Shown: positions 1-12,358 of the stretch, in pieces
Layout: every line of letters begins with the position of its first letter
Position numbering within the stretch: position 1 is the stretch's first letter
Assembly (NCBI GenBank): GCA_012295275.1
Contig: CM022672.1
Coordinates: 20,092,894 to 20,152,893 of the forward strand
Direction of reading: 5' to 3'
DNA length: 60,000 bases
DNA from: Chrysomallon squamiferum
Lineage: Eukaryota > Mollusca > Gastropoda > Neomphalida > Peltospiridae
Notes under the pieces: model-generated
Database searches by the model: none
The model's input: only the letters and a program-made list of their open reading frames with translations
Told to the model about the DNA's origin: nothing
Translations under genes and position numbers: made by a program

Positions 1-267
1 ATATGAATTACCTACATATACTAACATTTTAAGACTGTTCTTTATTGAAAAAATTGCTCTTTCTGTTGTTATTTTGATTACTACCATTATTGCTGTTATT
101 GTCTGAATCATGCATTTATTGATAATAATCTTAAAATGGCAAGAAACACATTTTCAGTTAGGACCCTTATTCTTTTAATCATGATGAAACAGACAGATAG
201 ATGCACCCACCCATATACAAAAAAAAAAAAAAAAAAAGAAAAAAACATAATAATAAACAAATTATAT

Positions 268-270
<3 letters not shown>

Positions 271-312
<42 letters not shown>
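271..312. repeat. (CA)21 microsatellite
   Basis: Uninterrupted CA dinucleotides. Confidence 0.98.
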
Positions 313-316
<4 letters not shown>

Positions 317-3300
317 TATATAAAAAAATAATGTATCAGATTAAAATTAATCAAATGCCTTTTAGATGCAATTATTAAAGATAGCTTTTTCTTTTCCTTT
401 AATTATTTATTTAAAATTCTATCTGAAAATGCAATTCCATTACCTAATGTTATTTTTATGGGTTATTTTACTGTGGTTTTTTTTTATTATTTCCTTTGAT
501 ACTGACATCACACTACATGCAGTATACACTGACTGTGGCATTAGTCATGAAAACCCAATATTCATGTGATTGATAATGAAATCCGATATTGCCCCGTAAT
601 GACTGATTAATCAGTGACGGCACCACCATGATGGATATAGTTTATGAGACCACTTGATTATAGACGTAACAGTAACCAATGCCTCTATGAGGTAATCACT
701 CAAACACACTCAATGCAGTCACAGTTCAACGACAGGTAAGTGCTAATGTTGAAGCACCACTGTACAGCCCCATAAGCAGAATCACAAAACTGATTATTAA
801 AAAAAAAAAAAATCCAACACAGTTAATGGTATTCAGACATGACAAATTAAAAGATCAGGCAATGTTGGTTGGTGCCTGACTGTCGTAGTCTATAAATCAA
901 ACATCTTGTACATGTTTGTGGTCATGGAAGTGAAAATCTGATACTGGCTGTTTTGAAAAGAAAAATGGATTTATAGGGGAAAAAAAAAAAAAGAAGAAAA
1001 AACCCAACCCGATGTGACTTCTTTGTGTGACATTCCAACCCAGAAAAATTTCACACTTTTTAAAAGAAGTAAATTATTTTGACAATGACATGTACCTTGT
1101 GGCACTTTGCACTATTTAACCGTGGATATTAATCAAAAGTGTCTTGTTTCTGTTTCTTCCCCAATGCATTCTGATGTTTCATTATTCAGATATAATTATT
1201 GTTGTTTTGAAATTTTGTTTATATACCGTCTAAATAAATCCATACAAAATGCACAAATATCATAAATGGGTAATATATTTATTAAATTCTGGACATGTGA
1301 AAATGCAAATAAGTTATAATTCTGGCAAAGAAAAACAATCTTTATGTATCCTATGTTACATGAAAAACCATAAATATGACATTTTAAAATAACATTCAGT
1401 TTTAATAATTATACGACTTTAAGTTAAATGCTCAAGGTGAATGAATTTTGATGATGAATGTATAATTATCATCCATTAAATGGCAAAAAAAAAAAAAAAA
1501 AAAATTTATATTTCTTTTCATTCTGTATTGATATTTCAAGAGTGAAATTAAAAACAACATGAAAATATTATTTTTTTCTTCTATACTTTTTTTCCCAAGA
1601 TGCCTTTTTTTTTTTTTTTTCATGTTTTATTGGTGAGGCTAGTGGGACCAGAGTATCACCAAACAGCTTTGCCTGGCTCCAGCCGTTAATCAGCTGACCA
1701 ATCAAGAGGTCAAATAGCTGGGTAATAGAGCTGAGCCAAGCAATTTTCTGCCCAGAAGAATGATTACAAACCAACCGTTATAGCAAATTAGGCAATGCTT
1801 CAACAGTTAGAGATGACATTCTATTTTGAGCTATCAGAATCTGACAGCTGGCTTTTCATTGGCTAATTAGGCAGTCTATGACAACAAAAGTGAGCATTGG
1901 GATCAAGTGAATGCTGTTGTTGATGTTGTTGTTGCTGCTGCTGTGGCTGTTACCTAATCACAATAACATTAATAACAATTATTAAAATTTTACTGTATAA
2001 CCAATATCAGTGGCCAGCATTACCACTGAAGAACAGAAAATAACAAACAACACTGATTGTGAATAATTTATACAAACAATAATATACTTGTATCAAACTA
2101 CTGAATTAATGCACTTCATATCTTTGCATAGTCAGCTGATTGGTGATAACAGCTTGTTGACCATAACAATACCCAGTGGTCAGTACAACAATAATATGCT
2201 AATTATTTCATTATAGATAAAGCCTGGTAATTACATTTAGTACATACAAGGATTTATCTTTTGTATATCATATTTAGATATTCTAAATAATAATGCAAGT
2301 CTGACAATTATATCATTGTTTTTAACATCAATGAACTGTACAAAAATGCAAAAGAAAAAACGACAACACAAAAATAAATAAATAATCAAACAAACAGCAA
2401 CAAAGAAAAAAAGAAGAAAAAAACAAACAAAAACAGCAACACTCATAACAATGGACTATTTTCAATTCAGTTTAATGATTGATTTATAAAGCTTATTTAT
2501 ATGTTTCTTATATAATTAAATTAAACTTATTGATTAAATGTTAAAAAATCTGTTGATGATTAGAGATGCTTCATTTAGCTTCTGCTAATGGATATGTAAG
2601 TTGGGTTTATGAATCAATAGCACATAAAGAACAGTGAAAGAAAATGACAACAGAAGCCAATAGCACTTGAACAGTAATTTAGAACCACTCTGCTTCTCAG
2701 CAGGATTCTAAACCACTGCTTTGTAGAAGATGTCACACTTTTCTGAGTGACTTATTTTGTCACCTAAAATAATTGAGGTGGGCAAAAAGAACAGCAAGTT
2801 TTATTGGCAAAATCTTGTGTAGCAGTTTCTATGAGATTGTCATGGGTCCTTGTGGGAAAAAACCCACAAAAAAACAAGATATTTCCAATTCTAACTCACA
2901 CACAAATAAAATAAAACATTTGTCAGTGCTATTATTAAAAGTTTAACATTACAATTTAATTTTCCTTTTATTTTACCAAATACAATTAATAAATAATCTT
3001 TAGTATCTAATATCAAAAGACTGGATAGACTACTAAAGGTTTGAGACTGAAGCCAAGTCTATTCACAACGAGGATAAGACACACTCACCCACCCACACAG
3101 ACCCACATCCCCACACATCTCTGATCAGAGATTTCAAACATGACGAACATGTGTTTTGTCTGCAGCATACACCCAACCACTCCCTACAGGAAAACCACCG
3201 GTACAAGCAGAAAGGTCACTGGAAACTGGCTGCCATTTCAAATAATACCAAAGTGAACATTCAAAGCATTCACGTTTAATCAGTGAGATCTGTGAAGTGT

Positions 3301-3476
3301 ATCATGGGAGATCATGAGATATCTCAGTAACATCGTGCCTTGTTTTTTAACACAATACGTGTATCGTGTACATATTGCATTTATTCTGTTTACACATGTT
3401 TTCTGTCATTGCTAGAAAACGTGTTAAAACACACTGCTATTTTCTCATCTTTTTGTCCCAAAGGTACCAGACAGCT

Positions 3477-3478
<2 letters not shown>

Positions 3479-3558
<80 letters not shown>
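3479..3558. repeat. (GA)40 microsatellite
   Basis: Eighty bases of pure GA. Arg-Glu open frames across it are artefacts. Confidence 0.98.
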
Positions 3559-3560
<2 letters not shown>

Positions 3561-5244
3561 TACTGTGTGGTATGATAGTTATACCATGCCAAAAGCTCTT
3601 TTTCAAAAGATCTTTTTAAAATAATTTTTGTTTCTTTTTTTATCCCTTTTCTCTCTTTCAGAAAGACAGAAACAAAAATTGTAATGTATACAACAAATGT
3701 GGTTTAAGATTTATGTGAGCTGTAAAGTTTATGACACATACTAAGATGTTTATGAAGTCAACTTAGTTAAAATAAATTATATAAATATTTCAAGTTTTAA
3801 AATATCAGATGATATTTAAAAATGCTGTATATTTTTCAGACATGTGGAAAATGTTAGCCTTTATCCATCCATCCTCATGAACTTACTTTCTACTTATTAA
3901 ACTTCATTTGTACCAAAGATTTGCAATTAAACTAATATAATTTCTACAATCTACAGTCTGAATCTAAATATTAAAAAAAAACGAAAACAATAATATTAAT
4001 AACAAAATAAAGTAAAAATAAACAAATAAAGTGAAATAAATAAGAGTTTCATGGCTTAATAAAAAATAAAAAAACACAAAAAAAAAAACTAAAAAATTCT
4101 CAAAACAAAACAAACAACAAAAAAAGAAAAAAAGATTGGATAACCTTAGGAGTGTAACTGACACTTGACATTATTTCTGCTCTATGTTTGTTTAAAAGCA
4201 AACTTTTTTTTGGATCATTACAAAATAAACAGCATATATATTACCAGATACATACTTGAAAAATTGAATAGTTTTTAATTTGGGCTTAGACAAAGATATT
4301 TAAGTAAACAGTTATTGCAATGCATTGTGTATTCACACAGACACACTCACTGAAACAGAAAGACAGTTACACACATAAATATAATTATACAGACAAAGAC
4401 GGACACACACATGAATTTCATATTACCAAATTTTTCACCTATTTCAGGAAATGCTATTGATGTACATGCCACATTTTATACCTTTATCAGTGATACATTT
4501 ATCCTATTGTATACAAATGTATATGTTGCAACATTTTTTATTTCATCAGTTGTAACAGAGTTCCATGATCAGATATACAGATGTAGACATCTGATGATAG
4601 TACACATTCCATCTGGATATTTTATCATAAACAATTATCTAACAGAGGCATAATGAAAAAAGTGGTGTTGAATATCACGTATATTTTACCCATGAATGTC
4701 ACATAACACTTACTACTGACTGTAGTTATCAGTGGAAGATTTCAGATAAAAAAACATTATAAAGAAAAACTTTGTGCTGAGACATAGAATGATAGAGGTA
4801 AAAAAAAAAATAATGATAATAATAAAGTTAAAAAAAAATAATAATAAAAAAAAAATAAAAAAAAAAAAAAAAAAAAAAAGATGGTGATAATAATAATTAA
4901 AAAAAGGTAAAGATAAAAACAAATATAAGAAACATTAGAGATACATTCAGAGTCTGGTAAATATAACCCATGAGGCAGAATAGCAGGAGAATGTTTAGAG
5001 AAGTGTCCTGTTCCTTGCTTGTTTGTGTATAGAACAGTTGGCTGAAAATGTGTTACAAATCAGATTAGCAACATTTACACTGGTTTGTTATGACAGACAG
5101 CATGTGCCATAGGTTAAACACTGGTGTAAGCGAGTCAGGAAGACAATAATAACTACCATTACTGACCATGAGTAAAAACAGTGATGCAGAAATTTAAAAT
5201 AAAAAAATAAAAAAAATTCACCCAAAACATTACCCAATGTTAAT

Positions 5245-5580
5245 GTAAAATTTGATGGGAAAACAGAACAACACAGTTTGATGGTAAAATGAAATTAATG
5301 TACATTTCAGTAATTTTAAATAAGATTTAAAGTTGGATGGGTAAACAGAATATAGTTTTAAACTGAGATGACAGAATAAAATTAATGCAGGTTTAATTAA
5401 AAGATGGTTAAAACAAAATGTATGTTTTAAATGATGTAAAATGAGATGACAAAATAAAATTAATGCAGGTTTAAAGTTAGATGGTTAAAACAAAATGTAT
5501 GTTTTAAATGATGTAAAATGAGATGGCAAAATAAAATGAATACAGGTTTAAAGTGAGATGCTAAAAGCAACTGCAAGTTT
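5245..5580. repeat. Degenerate minisatellite, about 77-bp unit
   Basis: The phrase GAGATGACAAAATAAAATTAATGCAGG recurs at 5365, 5443 and 5520 with nearby GATGGTTAAAACAAAATG, giving a 77-78 base period. More diverged copies extend left to about 5245. Confidence 0.8.
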
Positions 5581-8559
5581 CACATTAGTTGGTTTACTGT
5601 TCAAATTGACACTGTAAACAGCAAACAGTTTTATCTGGTGAACTGTTTATTGTACACGAGTCATGTTTGGTTGTTTCTAGTCATAAAAACTGTGGTCATT
5701 CAGAGATACATTGGGATATCAGATCTTTTGAGTTACAGAATGAATGAATGAATATGTGTTTAACAGACACCTGAGCATATTTAAATCTTAATATTTATCT
5801 GGCATAAAAAGATTTTCTAGTTTAATAGTCATATTATTTACTGCTATGGAGACATTTAAAATTACTTATTTATGGATACCATGACAGATATCTATTGAAA
5901 CACAAACTATGCCAGTGAACAATTACCTTTTAAAAAGAAAGAACAGCATTGTTCACTGTAACCTAATGAATTCATGACAGTCTACAATTTTCTTTTTGTT
6001 CATTTTTTTGTTATATAAAGAAATCTCTCTTCCATTCAAAAAATTACACAAAAGAAATCACTAAAATTGAAAACAAGGTATCCTTTGGGGCATCTGGTTT
6101 CAAAAATGGAAACTATATCTTTACGTTAGAAGATAAGCTAAAATAAAATATTTTTCAAGTGTTTTCCTGTCTATAGGAGAGTGCATGTTTACTGATAATA
6201 AGTTAGCAGGTATTATGATCAAAGGTTTATGTAAACTCAGTAACAGAGCTTTTTAAAATAGTATAGGATCCCTTGATCTTCTTTTCATTCTAATCAGTTG
6301 TCTAACACAGATCTAGATTATATGCCCAAGATAGATATGCTTGAACCAATGGAGGAAAGGACATATCAGAAGTCTGACTGATTTATTAGGTTCTAGACAT
6401 GTAACTTAGGATATGCCTTACTTTAAAGAAAGAAATATCTTAATAATGACAACCTAACTCATCATAAGTTATTATGTGTCAAATGTGAGGTATCTATGAC
6501 AGGCAGTCTGGAACATGTAGCAAGTTATTACTCTTTGCTACTATTCACTAACGAGATTCAACCTTTAACCTCTGAGAGCATCACTTACATATCACTGAAC
6601 TGAGTCCAGCTCCTGCTGAGCTAAAAACAGCAATTTCATGCTTTGTTCATTATTAGTTCCCTCGTGATTTGCTCTTTGAATGCAGATCTGCAGGTAGCTA
6701 TAATATATACTGCATACAATATAGTTAATAGCACACCTTAACTAATTATCTAACACTTGTATTCAATAGAGAGACAACATTACTGAGAAAACTGTCAACA
6801 CCTGTTACTTAAATTTATGTAAGACTGTTGTTATTTTTTTGGCACTGATGGATGGCGATAATTTCATGTGTGCATATTCTTTGTATGTATGTGTGAATGT
6901 GTTTCCCACATTTTATTACTTTTTCATCATTAATTATCTACTCATAATTATACCTTGTACATTATTTTCTTTCTTGGTCTAGTAAACATTTATAAGCATA
7001 TACAGCTTTTCTCATATACACGTAAAATACATGTCAATGTGTTGAATAATAGATTCGATAACCTAAATGTCACGAGATAAATCTGGTTATTAACCCTTCG
7101 TGTTTGTTTTAATGTCAATGCTCTTGTAACTGAGCTCTGCTACTTTATCACTGATAAACTCACATGACATTTACACATGTGTACTTATATATATAGATAT
7201 ACAGACAGAAGTGTGTGTGTGAGTGAATGACTTGAATGCAAGATGGAGTGAAAGAGCGTAAATACAGAAATGTGAGACTGGGATTATGAGTAAAAATGAA
7301 AGTGAAACAAGTACAGGTATGCCAAATGCTTTTTATGTTTATCTGATACTTTTTTAAAAACATTTTGTTTAAGTCACTGAAAAAATTGAGATAATAATCA
7401 AATATTTGAAATATGCTTAGACCCTAAGAAGGTTTTAAGTACACATCTTGGAACACAAGAGACAGGGTTTTGTTGCTGCTGTTGTTGTTGTTGTTTTTCT
7501 AGAGTGTTAGTGTTTATTAACTTTATTTTAAATTATTATTGTAAAATCTGGTTTTATAAATCTATACAAATATCTAGTGTACATGTATGAGTCAGGTGTC
7601 ATGTTATAAAACCAACCAGCTCTGCAAACATCTGTTCATTTTTGATGAAAAAGTAGAGAACACAACTAAAAAAATCTTTAAATAAAATAACATTCAGCTG
7701 TAAAAGAAAATTTGTAAAATTTAAAATAAAACTTGTGGGGACTTGCTCCTTTTGTTGAGGGTAAAAAAAAAATAATAATAAAAATAAAAACAAAACAAAG
7801 TAAAGGAAAGGAAAGAACACTGGTTTCTAAGATCCCACCAACATGGCAATATGGCTGACAAGGCAGGGATCACATTTCACATGGTAAACATCAGATCATA
7901 TTTTACTGCCAATTATGTTTCTGGATGTGCCAATATCCTCCAATACAATGTGGCACTAGTAGCTCATTTCAAGAAATGTCAAACAAAATGTTGATAATGT
8001 GCTAAAAGCAATACATCACAAACTGGTGGACAAGGTTTCAAAAGTTTTCAACAAAAAGTGCAAAGTGCTTTCTCTATAATGAAAAAAGAAAAAAGAAGAA
8101 GAAGAAAAAAAAAAAAAAAGAAAGAAAATTGAATGAAAACACATGCCATATATCAACATGTAAAACTGCATCACTGAAATGTTATCTGTGGAACTTAGAA
8201 GTTTAAAATACAAATGGCTGGAGGTGCAACACAGATGACAAGGAATAAAAAGATTGCTAAAAACACTGACTGATGAACATGGCAATAAAATGTTCACAAA
8301 ATCCATTTTGATAATTGCATTATTCTTTTTTTTCTAAATCTGGGTTTTGTCCAAAAGAAGCTTTTTGAGGGTATGACTTAGATTTCAGAAAGTTTTAATA
8401 GCCTTCTCCAGATATAAATCATGGAAATAATAAATGAATTACTTTTAAGATGTAGTGAAGATTTTATATCATTAACTAGAATGTTAAATCATTTGGATAC
8501 AGACAAGAAAGGAATAGGAGATAATAGCTGAATCTAAAGCAATATACAGCTAAAAGAAT

Positions 8560-8870
8560 AACCCAGAGTTGGGCAAATAGTAAAAAATCGTAAGAATCTA
8601 TCGATGGGCAAACAACAAAAACCTGTAAGAATTTAAATGTGAACAAATAAAAACAAATATCAAAGTACCACCAAACAATGGAAAACTGTAAGAATCTAGA
8701 TATGGTTAGAAAGTAAAAAACTGAGAATCTAGAGATGCTAAACAATATAAAACCAAGAATCTAGAACTGGGTAAACAATGGAAAAGTGTAAGAATCTAAA
8801 GAGTAGCAAAGAATGTACAATCTTAAGAATTTAAAAATTTATAAACAATGGATATCTAACAACAATCTGA
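8560..8870. repeat. Degenerate minisatellite with AAGAATCTA motif
   Basis: AAGAATCTA or close variants recur about seven times at 30-60 base spacing, each with a following GGnnAAACAATGGAAAA-like phrase. Confidence 0.65.
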
Positions 8871-9263
8871 AAAATTTAGAACTGAATTTACAATAAATAA
8901 TAAGGAATTTTCAGATGAATGAATAACAATCAGTGAAAGTCTTTTTAAGTTGGATAAACAATGATTATGGTAACTAGATGAATTTAGAGACTGATCAACA
9001 GCTGATGAATCTAAAGAATTATCTGAAACAAATCAATGATTTCTGGGATGAATGAACTGCTATGTGAAAAAATATGAATTAATCTGACAAGTGGTTAAAT
9101 ATGTTCAAAGGTAAATGACAGAACAAATTAATGGATAGATTTATGGATGAATGAACAAATGAATGAAATAATAAATGTCCATGATAAATGGATATATGGA
9201 AGTGATTAAGTGCTATCAGGTTTATTACAGGCCTATACATAGCTTATGAATTAATCAACAAAG

Positions 9264-9292
9264 TATAAATAAATAAATAAATAAATAAATAG
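9264..9292. repeat. (AAAT)n microsatellite
   Basis: About seven AAAT units. Confidence 0.9.
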
Positions 9293-10269
9293 ATAAAAGG
9301 CTTGTGAATAGAACAGTATAAAGATTAAATTTTATTATTCTAAACAAAAGTTCCAGCATTATTTTTAAATGAAATAATTTGAAAATTAATCCTTTCTGAA
9401 TGTTTTATTGTATTTTAAATAAAGTGAAAACTTATTGATTTTCTTTTATTCCATTTTTATTTTTATATTAATATTAATTTTTTTTTATTGTTCTCACTAA
9501 GATGTTTTAAAAATTATTTAAATTACTTGTTTTCAATGATTTTCTGCAAATGGGTCAGGGCTGATTAATTTCTAATAATGTTTGAAGTTTATTAAAGAAA
9601 TAATTTTAAAAATTAAAAACATAAAAAAAAAAAAAAACACAATGTTACCTTGATAATATTACAATATTAGTTGACCTTTTGTGTTCAAAAAATAAAAAAA
9701 AATATTGGTTGATATTTTGTAACATATAATGATATATCAAAAGTATTTTAATTATTATTTAAAAAACAACAACCCACAATAACAATGCACTCATTTACAA
9801 TTATACTTCAAAGAATGCTGCAGCTGTACATGTATGCTTCATTTTCTATATGGTGGGTGATAATGTTTAGGATGTTTAAGATGATGGACTGTTCATGCAT
9901 GTTTAACATGGGCAACTCTGACTTTGCCAGAGAGTTGTGCACAAGACTTACATACTTCAGTGAGTGGTCTTTGTTTTTTGTTGTTTATTTGGTAAGTAAA
10001 ACTCATCAAAGCAGCAGGAATATTATTTACTTGGAATTAATGAAGACAGAATTGACATACTAGTAAAAACCAAGATCTAATAATTAAAATAAAAATAAAT
10101 TATAGAAGTATGTTTGTGTGCTTCAGTATATACTCATTTGTCAATCTATCCATTCATTCATTCATATTTTTATGCATAAAGCATTCTTCCTGTATGTTTG
10201 TTAATGAAATAAAAATGAAAATAAAATAAACTATAATATAATATAAATTTTAAATTCTTTTAAAAAATA

Positions 10270-10310
<41 letters not shown>

Positions 10311-10335
10311 TAAATAAATAAATAAATAAATAAAA
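10270..10335. repeat. (AAT)n then (AAAT)n microsatellite
   Basis: About twelve AAT units pass into six or seven AAAT units, about 50 bases from the exon at 10388. Confidence 0.95.
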
Positions 10336-10387
10336 TTAAAAAAAAATTTTTACCAAGAAACCATATATGTAATAAAATTCATCTTAC

Positions 10388-10461
10388 CTGTACATTTGCA
10401 AATGAAAGATGTCTTCGTGTGATGTCCATGTTGTCTAGCTGTAACTTTGTTACTGCTCTCT
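10388..10461 (-). CDS. Second coding exon of the type II membrane protein (stalk/coiled-coil)
   Basis: This is a 74-base exon on the minus strand between a good acceptor (TTTTTACAG|A) and a good donor (CAG|GTAAGA). Entered in phase 1 from the exon at 42708-42846, it completes a Glu codon and reads ERAVTKLQLDNMDITRRHLSFANVQ, leaving in phase 0 with no stop. The residues are charged and heptad-like, fitting an extension of the membrane-proximal stalk. The phase match, strand and lack of any better intermediate exon support joining the two, which implies a first intron of 32,246 bases. Extra frame-keeping exons in between cannot be excluded. No following exon was found with confidence, so the catalytic or ectodomain part probably lies left of the window. 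Confidence 0.65.
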
Positions 10462-12132
10462 CTGTAAAAACAAAACACAACAAAAAATTAATCACTGATA
10501 TGTGTTAGGATCTGAAAATCTCTCCAGTTAAAATATCAATTTTAAACATCACAAAAACACTGAGATAAATATTTATTTGTCATCAGCTTACACCTAAACA
10601 CATTTGTATGTATTATAAATATATACATATACATACTGATATCATACAAAAGAATTTGAGAGCATGAATGAAAGAAAAGGTAAACAAATTAAACAAAAAA
10701 AAATACAGAAACAGCGAGAGATCATTTTTATTTTTCTGTTGTTTTAAAATAAATATATAACCAAAGAAAAAATCCCTATCAAAATGTAATCAAAGAAGAA
10801 ATGAATGATAATGATTTAAACAAATTTAGACTAAGTGTGCAGTAAGAAATTAATGGTAGAGAGGAACACAGATGGAGAAAGAAAAAAGAATAAACACAAA
10901 GAACAGAAACCAAAAAGAGTAAGAATTCATTTTTGTTTTCCATATAAAAAAAAAATAAAAAAAAAAAAAGAATAAAAAATTTGTTAAGAAAAACAAAACA
11001 AAAAAAAGATCCCTTGCAAAGTGTACAGACATAATTGAAGAAGAAATTACTGGCAGTGAGAAAGACCGAGTCTAATTAGGAATATTCTTGCATGTCTGAT
11101 TGGTGGGTTCTCTTTAACAGTCTAGGAGTTCACAAGTTGTGCACACGTGTACCAAACTGCCTCCTGTGTTTACTTCACAGGCATGCCTCCCATTAAGATG
11201 TCATTATGGGGCCATCCGGGCATGAACATTCTGTCAAAAATGTTTATGGGTTATTGAAACTGTGTGTGTTTAAAATATGCTATCTGCTTAATGTAATCCA
11301 GTATCAGGCTCAGCCAAGCAGAAAAATATCTATGAAAAAAGACAGATGACCCTTTCATAATTCTGATATGGTTCATGTCAGATAAAATTGATTTCTATTA
11401 TTTTTGAAAAAAAATTATTTTTCTTTTTCTTTTTCTTTCCTTCTTATTCTGAATAAAGATAACTGATTCTATGTTTTGCTTACATGTATTTATAAGATCT
11501 GTCCAATTCCAAAATGCAATTTTTTTTTTTTTAAAACATTTTTTTTTTTTTATTTTAATTCTAAGATGCTGAAATATTTTGTAAGTATACAGAAAATAGT
11601 ATATATTAACCATTTGCTCCTATAATTCTATATGATCTTTCAAATTCCAACCAGTGCTTCATTTATTATAATAGTTTGCTCCATTTTTGTTTTGATTCTA
11701 CCATGCTTAACCATTTTGCAAGTAGGCCTATAGTGAACCTATTTTTCATCTTTTTATGCATTTGCGCTCCTGTACAGTATTTTGGTTTTGATTTTTCAAG
11801 ATGCTAAATTATTCCTTAAACATACAGATACTACTTACCATCTAACTACACTAAATTATGTAATAATGTAATACAATATAACAGATTAATGAAGTTGTTT
11901 GCAATTCTAGACAATGATTCATTTTAATAATCTGACTTTATTAGTTGTTTTCATAGCATTTATATACGTCCTATACCAAACTTCTGTTTGTAATTATATT
12001 ATTCATTAGTCAGTGTGAGATTTCTTTTATATACAGGACCATACTTGTTTTAGATGATAATGCATTTAAAAGGTTCACAGATACTACAAAGAACAACCAT
12101 CTAAATAATGGCCCTTTAACAGTTTTCCTGTT

Positions 12133-12358
12133 TCTGTTTAACAAACCACTAGAGCACTTTGATTAATTTCCTGTCATCAGCTCCTGGATTTCAAACATTT
12201 GTTTAACGACACCATTAGAGCACACTGATCCATTTACTGCTGCTTTTCAAACACTTGCTTTTTTCTAAAAAATCTTTAAATGTACCTTTGTATCAGTTGG
12301 AAAGCCTTTGATGACCAGTTATATGTCCAGTGGATGGAACCATAAATAAAAAAGATGG
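12133..12358 (+). repeat. Decayed mollusc interspersed (SINE-like) repeat
   Basis: GTTTAACGACACCATTAGAGCAC (12201-12223) followed by TTTCAAACA, then GCCTTTGATGACCAGT and CCAGTGGATGGAAC, matches in order a repeat I recall as abundant in mollusc genomes (TTTAACGACACCACTAGAGCAC..., GCCTTTGATATACCAGT...). The first section occurs twice in tandem, 65 bases apart, with about 20-30% divergence. Recognition is from memory; no family name is claimed. Confidence 0.6.

Larger units (their letters stand above)
1..10387 (-). other. Left 10.4 kb: probable later intron(s) of the type II gene, no firm exon
   Basis: The exon at 10388-10461 ends in a donor, so transcription must continue leftwards into this stretch. 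It is AT-rich with many A/T runs, a (CA)n, a (GA)40 and two degenerate minisatellites (listed separately). Two weak exon-like intervals on the minus strand, 3089-3183 and 6589-6620, are described in the findings. GC-richer patches with homeobox-like ATTA/CAATCA words at about 1.63-1.87 kb and a non-coding patch near 7.83-7.98 kb have no open frame of note. Nothing else is supported. Confidence 0.45.

Noticed and set aside
136-378. Open frames over the (CA)n and A-rich tract
   Set aside because: Residues are poly-Thr/His and poly-Lys from microsatellites; no splice sites or codon character.
3340-3624. Arg-Glu repeat protein
   Set aside because: Direct translation of (GA)40.
9785-10063. 92-codon plus-strand open frame
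   Set aside because: Met/Phe-rich, no motif, opposite strand to the host gene and close to a minus-strand exon.
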